DNA from: Nitrospinaceae bacterium
Lineage (GTDB): Bacteria > Nitrospinota > Nitrospinia > Nitrospinales > VA-1
Direction of reading: 5' to 3'
DNA length: 8,741 nt
Assembly: GCA_016763735.1 (NCBI GenBank)
Contig: JAESTE010000094.1
Span: 1-8,741 of the forward strand
Part shown: in pieces, positions 1 to 6,000 of the stretch
How positions within the stretch are numbered: the stretch's first letter is position 1
How the letters are laid out: each line of letters opens with the position of its first letter
Program-made: the position numbers and the translations under genes
The notes under the pieces: generated by a model
The model's input: only the letters and a program-made list of their open reading frames with translations
What the model was told of the DNA's origin: nothing
The model's database searches: none

Positions 1-59
1 CCATTGGAATCTGCATTACACAGTGGCAGCAATGTATCCGAAATAACAGCATCTAGTGA
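1..59 (-). repeat. Start of repeat unit R37, cut by the window edge
   Basis: After the E-P-D closing R36 the frame reads a normal entry segment (A-V-I-S-D-T-L-L-P-L-C) and then N-A-D-S-N-(G), the loop expected after C1 at residue 2887. C2 is replaced by serine, predicting that its C3 will also be absent. The array therefore continues beyond the window. Confidence 0.75.
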
Positions 60-3000
60 ATCAGGTTCGGTAATCTCTAGTGGGATTGACCTGAAACACG
101 CTGCCGCAGATTTCACAATAACTCTGTGCCATCCTTCACAGAGACCAGTGGCGGTATTAGTGATGTCACCAGTAGCTATTCCTAAGTAATCCTCCCAATT
201 ATAGGTATGAGGAAGTGTACTTCCGGTGGACACTACGACTGCACCACCGTCGCATGATCCAGCGCATGAGATCATGGTTGAGTCGATTATCGACGCAGCC
301 ATATTGGAGGTATCAGTAATGGTAATTCCACAATTAGAGGTACATCCATTGTTATCAGTAACAGTAACACTGTAATTTCCTGCAAGCAGATTACTCAAGG
401 TGTCATTTGTGTCAGTTGGAGTTGTGTTCCACGAGTAGTTATAGGGAGGAATACCACCATTTCCTGCAGCTACTGCAAAGCCCGTAGCACTATCTAACCC
501 ACATCCAGTTCCGGAATCTGCCGGAAACAGGCACGACAAGAATGTGGGTTCCGCAATGACGATCAAGGAATCTTCCGCAACACAGCCGTTTGCATCTGTA
601 ACTGTGACTGCATAGACTCCAGCACACAAGTTATCTGCAATTGAATCAACTTGCGCCAGTGAATCATCCCACAAGAATGTGTAAGGCCCCGTGCCTCCTT
701 GCGGACAAGCTTTTGCACTTCCATCACAGGACGAATTACAAGACACATTGTTGGTGTCGCATACATTGGCGGCCAATGGTGCTGGTTCTGTTATGGTAAC
801 AGGAGCCGTAGTTATACACCCATTTGCATCTCTTACAACCGCATAATACAATCCTGCACAAAGACCAGTGATTGTGGTATCATTCACCCCTGGACCTAAG
901 AGTACCGTTCCTCCACTATCAGTCCATGTATACGTGAATCCACTAACACCACCAGATCCACTTGCGGTAGCTGACCCATCGCAGAGACCAGTGCAGGAGA
1001 TCATAGTTGTATCCGTAATAGCGCTGCTCAGACTATCTGGCCCTACGATTACAATAGTGTCCATTGTAATACACCCATTTGAATCTGTCGCAGTTACGAT
1101 GTATGTAGAAGCACATAAGGAATCGGCCGTTGTACCAGTATCCCCATTGTCCCAGTTGAAAGTATATGGCGTATTTCCGCCAGTTCCGAATACTATTGCT
1201 ACGGCATCGCAGGTACTATCACAAGCTGCAGAAGTGGTGCTTACGGTATCTACTACAAATGGGGTAGGTGCCACAATTGTTAAACTGTCACTGGCCGAGC
1301 ATCCCAGAACGTCGGTTACCGTTATTACGATACTGCCAGCACAAAGAGAATCAGCCGTTAAGCCAGTATCTCCATTGCTCCACAATATAGTAAGAGGTGG
1401 AGTTCCTCCAGATAAAGCTGCTGTTACATTTCCCTCGCACCCACCGTCGCATAGGGCGGCCGAACTATCCGTAAATGTGATAACAATTTCTGGAGGTTCA
1501 CTAATCGTAAGGAAAGCAGAATCGGTACACCCTAACGAGTCCAGTACAACTCCGTATAACGTGTCCTTGGCACAAAGAGAATCAGCTGTTGTTCCTGATT
1601 CACCACTCTGCCATGAAAATGTCAGTGGTGGATTTCCACCGAACCCGACCATTACAGCCTGACCGTCACAAACATCGAAACACGAAGCGTCCGTTGAATC
1701 AGTAATGATTGAAAAGATTTCCAGGGGCTGAGAGAGCATGACAGAATCCTGAGCGGTACAGCTATTCGAATCTGTAACAATTACAATATTCATCGTATCA
1801 GCACACAAGACAATTGCAGAGTCAAGTGAGTCAGAAGTCAGTACCCAATCATACGTATAAGGTGCTGTACCACCAACCGTTATCGTCCTTGCAATACCAT
1901 CACAAGTTCCAAAACAGGATGCATTGACGCTATCAGTGACCGTTATTGAAAGCACTCCTGGTTCAGAAAGTGTAACGAATGCAGTATCTGTACAAGCATT
2001 ACTGTCTACCACAACCAGTGTGTCTACTGTTCCTGCACTTAAACCAGTTATGGTATCGTCCACCAATCCAACGGGTGGGGACCAAGTATATGTGTATGGC
2101 GTAGCTCCTCCTGTTGCAAGTCCAACTGCCATTCCATCTGATAATCCAAAACAGGAAATGTTTGTACTATCTGATATTGTAACACTCAGTGCCCCTGGCG
2201 CCGTTAACATAACCGAATCTATGGCCGTACAACCGAAACTATCACTTACTATAATTCGGTATAATGAGTCGGCACATAAACCTATGGCTGTATCATTCGC
2301 TTGTGTTGCTGGATCATCCCACAAGAAGGTGTAGATTCCAGTACCGCCACCAGGTGTCACCACGGCAGTTCCATCACATACGCCATTACAGGAAATGTTT
2401 GTACTGTCAGTTATTGTTGCCATGAGTAGGGCAGGTTGAGAAAGTGTGACCGTAGTCGTATCCTGACACCCAAGGCTGTCTTCAATGGCTACGGTATATA
2501 GGGTATCCGAGAATAGAGAACCCGCAAGTGAATCTGTATCAAAATCGGGGTTATTGTCCCATAGGTAGGTGTAAGGTGCAGATCCTCCAGCAGGAGTAAC
2601 AATTGCCGTTCCGTCGTTGAGTCCAAAGCAAGAAATATTGGTGGTAAGTGTAATACTCGAAGTAAGGCTCAATGGTTGGGTCAATGTATGGGTAAGCGAA
2701 TCCTTGCAGCCATTGGCATCTGTCACAACCACCTTTGTTGCGGTATCTGCACATATTCCAATAGCAAATGAGTCAACTTGAAGGGCTGGATCATTCCAGG
2801 CATAAGTATATTGTTTTGTTCCTCCTACCGCTATAGCCACAATGCTTCCGTTACAGAGGCCATTGCAGGTAATATTCGTATCACTGGCCAGTGTAATATT
2901 CAAATCCCCAGGTTGAGTTATGACAATGGTATCCACTATAAAGCAGCCCGTGAAATCCGCGATTGTATCAATATAGGTTCCGGCAATAACGTTTTTTAAG

Positions 3001-6000
3001 GTATCAATATTGGCTCCAACTGGGGTCCAAATATGCGTATATGGAGGTGTTCCACCTGAAGGTGCAGTCCGGGCCTCTCCATCGCTTAGACCAAAACAAC
3101 TTACATTGACTCCTGAAATTAAAGATATAATTTCGGTGGGTGTAGTAATAGTTGTTGATCCGACTACAACACATCCAATAGCATCTTCTACTGATACAAA
3201 GACGGGCCCAGCACACAGACTGTCAGCAAATACACCTGTATCAGGATTCGTCCATGTTATCGTATATGGAGGAGTACCAGTGAAGGCTTGAATGTATACT
3301 GTTGCAGTTCCATCGCAATCACCAAAGCAAGTAACTCCGGTGCTGTCAAGAGAATCAATGATGGGTGCTCCAAAATTGTTAACACCAACAGTAAAGGTGT
3401 CAATGCAACTATTTCCATCTGTCAATTCCAGATTTTTGAATCCTGCACATTGATTGAATATCGTGTCATTTCCCGCAGGAGAAGGAGAGAATGGATCATA
3501 CCAGTTGAAAGTATATGTTCCCGGTCCTGTGCCTCCAAGAGGACTACTCGCAGCCAACCCATCACAAACGCCACAAGTTGCGTCCACCGTGGTAAATCCA
3601 GGGGTCATTGCCAATGGCTCCGTTACACAAACGGAATCTATGGCGGTACAACCCTGAACATCTGTTACCGTGACGAAGTAGCATCCTGGCGCTAGTCCTG
3701 TAGCAGTTGAATCTGACTGATTACCGGTTGCAGCATCCCATAAAAATGTATAGGGTCCTGTTCCTCCTGTTGGGTGTACATGAGCCTTCCCAGTATCGAT
3801 ACCATTACAGGCGAGGTCAGTGCTATCCATTGTTAGAGCCAGAACCGGGGGCTCCGTAATAACAGCACTATCAACAAGGGTACAGCTGCCGTCGTTAATG
3901 GTAACATACCAAGTACCCACAGATAAGATACCAGCTACTGGCGTTATGTCTCCATTTGACCATATAAAAGTGTAAACCCCTGAACCTCCAGTCGGAGCCG
4001 CAGTTGCGCTACCGTCGCTAAGACCGAAGCAGGAAACATTGCTATTAACGGTAACTGTATTTCCAAGTACGACCGGCTCGAGTATTGTATTGGAAGCTGA
4101 AACTGTACATGAATTTGCATCAGTTACTGTAACGCCCATAAAGGTGGTATCGCAAAGCCCAACGGCCGTTGATGTAACTTGACCATCACTCCAGAGGAAG
4201 CTATATGTTCCCGGTCCTGTTCCTCCCGCTACGTTAGCTGTATCTGTACCATCGCATATTCCGAAACAACTAACATCTCGCTTGCCTAACGTCAGTGTAA
4301 GTAACGGAGGTTCTAAAACTGTAACGCAGGCGGTATCCGTACAAGCATTTGCATCAGTAACCGTAACACAGTAATTACCAGCTATAAGTCCCGTTGCAAT
4401 GCTATCCGTTTGTGGAGGAATAGTATTCCATAGATAGGCATAAGGACCGACACCACCGACCGGAGTTGCAATACCTTGACCATCGGAATCTCCGAAACAC
4501 GAGAGGTGAACGGTATCCTGATTTATGCTCAACAGCGGTTGGGATTGTACTACGGCCGTATCCAGAACCGTACAACCATTATTATCGGTCAAAGTGACGT
4601 CATAAGAACCTGGGAATAAGCTGGTACAGCAAGTAGTTACGCACCCATTTCCCCATACAAATGTGTAAGGGGGTGTTCCTCCAGATGGGGCAATACAAAC
4701 TGATCCATTATTGTCTCCACTACAGAGGACATCTACTGAGGTTAAGTTGGCTAACAATAGTGTAGGTTCAGTGATTTGAATCGAGTCAAATATGGTACAA
4801 CTAAGTGCATCGTCAATTTGAAGTACATAGGTGCCAGGTCCTAGTCCGGTAATATTAGAATCTATTATAGGACCAGGTAGCGGAACGCCAACATTATCCA
4901 GCCATAGATAAGTATAACCAGGAGTGCCTCCAACAGCAAGGCCCAATCCAATTCCATCATTCGCTCCAAAGCAAGTTATATCCGTATCAGACATCACCAC
5001 CGTATGTGAAGCAATATCGCTCACGAATACAACTGCCGTATCCCTACAGCCGTTATCGTCAATTATCTCTGCTCTATAAGTTCCGGCAGCTACACCTGTT
5101 GTACAATTCCCGAAGAATGGTGGGCCTGGGAAAAACCACTCTATTGAATACGGAGTAGGTCCCACAGCTGGTGTACCTCCGCTAGGTGTAACACAGGCGA
5201 TACCATCTGGGTTTCCACAAGTTGAAGGTGTTGTCGTAATATTCGGTATGATACCTGTCGGCTCATCAATCGTTTCCGAACCCGTAATCGTACATCCATT
5301 GGCATCAGTAACTGTTACCCCGCAAACACCTGCACACAGCGTTAGTAGGGTTGTAGAAGTTGTTTGTCCATCGCACCATACATACGCATAGGCTCCAGTT
5401 CCTCCGCCAGCCGTGGCCGTTCCCGATCCAGTACAATCTCCATTGCAAAGTGCATCAGTATGTGAAGTGCTGACTGTCAAAACTGGAGGATCCACCTGAA
5501 CAACGCAATCGGAAATTGTACAACCAATACTATCCGTTACCGTAACACACCAGGTGCCTGCAATAAGTATGATAGCAGTTTTGGTAGTTTGCACCGGGAA
5601 CGTATTCCAGACATAAGTATATGCTGGAGGAATTAGGAAAGGTGTTCCACCAGATGGATTGGCCGTGCCAGTTCCATCGCCTGACCCATTACAAGAAATC
5701 AATACGCTGTCCATAGTTAGTCCAAGAACGATTGGTTGAACGATAGTGGTGGAGTCATTCACCGTACATCCGTTAAGGTCAGTCACCGTTACTCTCACAA
5801 TACCAGCACACAAAGAATCAGCAATTGAATCCGTATCGGCATCAGGGTTGTCCCAGATAAAAGTATAAGGAGCTCCTGTACCACCTACCGGGTTAGCTTC
5901 CGCTTCCCCATCGCACACGCCACCGCAGGTTGCATCAGTACTGTCTACAGTTACAGTCAAAGGTGTAGGGCAAATAAGTTCGATGTTATCCACTAAAGTA

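Noticed and set aside
868..1662. A 264-codon open frame on the plus strand
   Set aside because: It is antisense to the repeat gene. Its translation is low-complexity (V, S, T, P rich), has a rough 75-80 residue period imposed by the repeats, and matches no family I recognise.
563..3216. Minus-strand open frames in other phases (563-766, 2551-2754, 3004-3216)
   Set aside because: They overlap the giant gene out of frame and give Cys-, Arg- and Tyr-rich sequences without recognisable domains.
1924..3695. Further plus-strand open frames (1924-2334, 3010-3291, 3288-3695)
   Set aside because: All lie opposite the intact minus-strand frame and inherit its periodicity; no ribosome site or family motif supports them.
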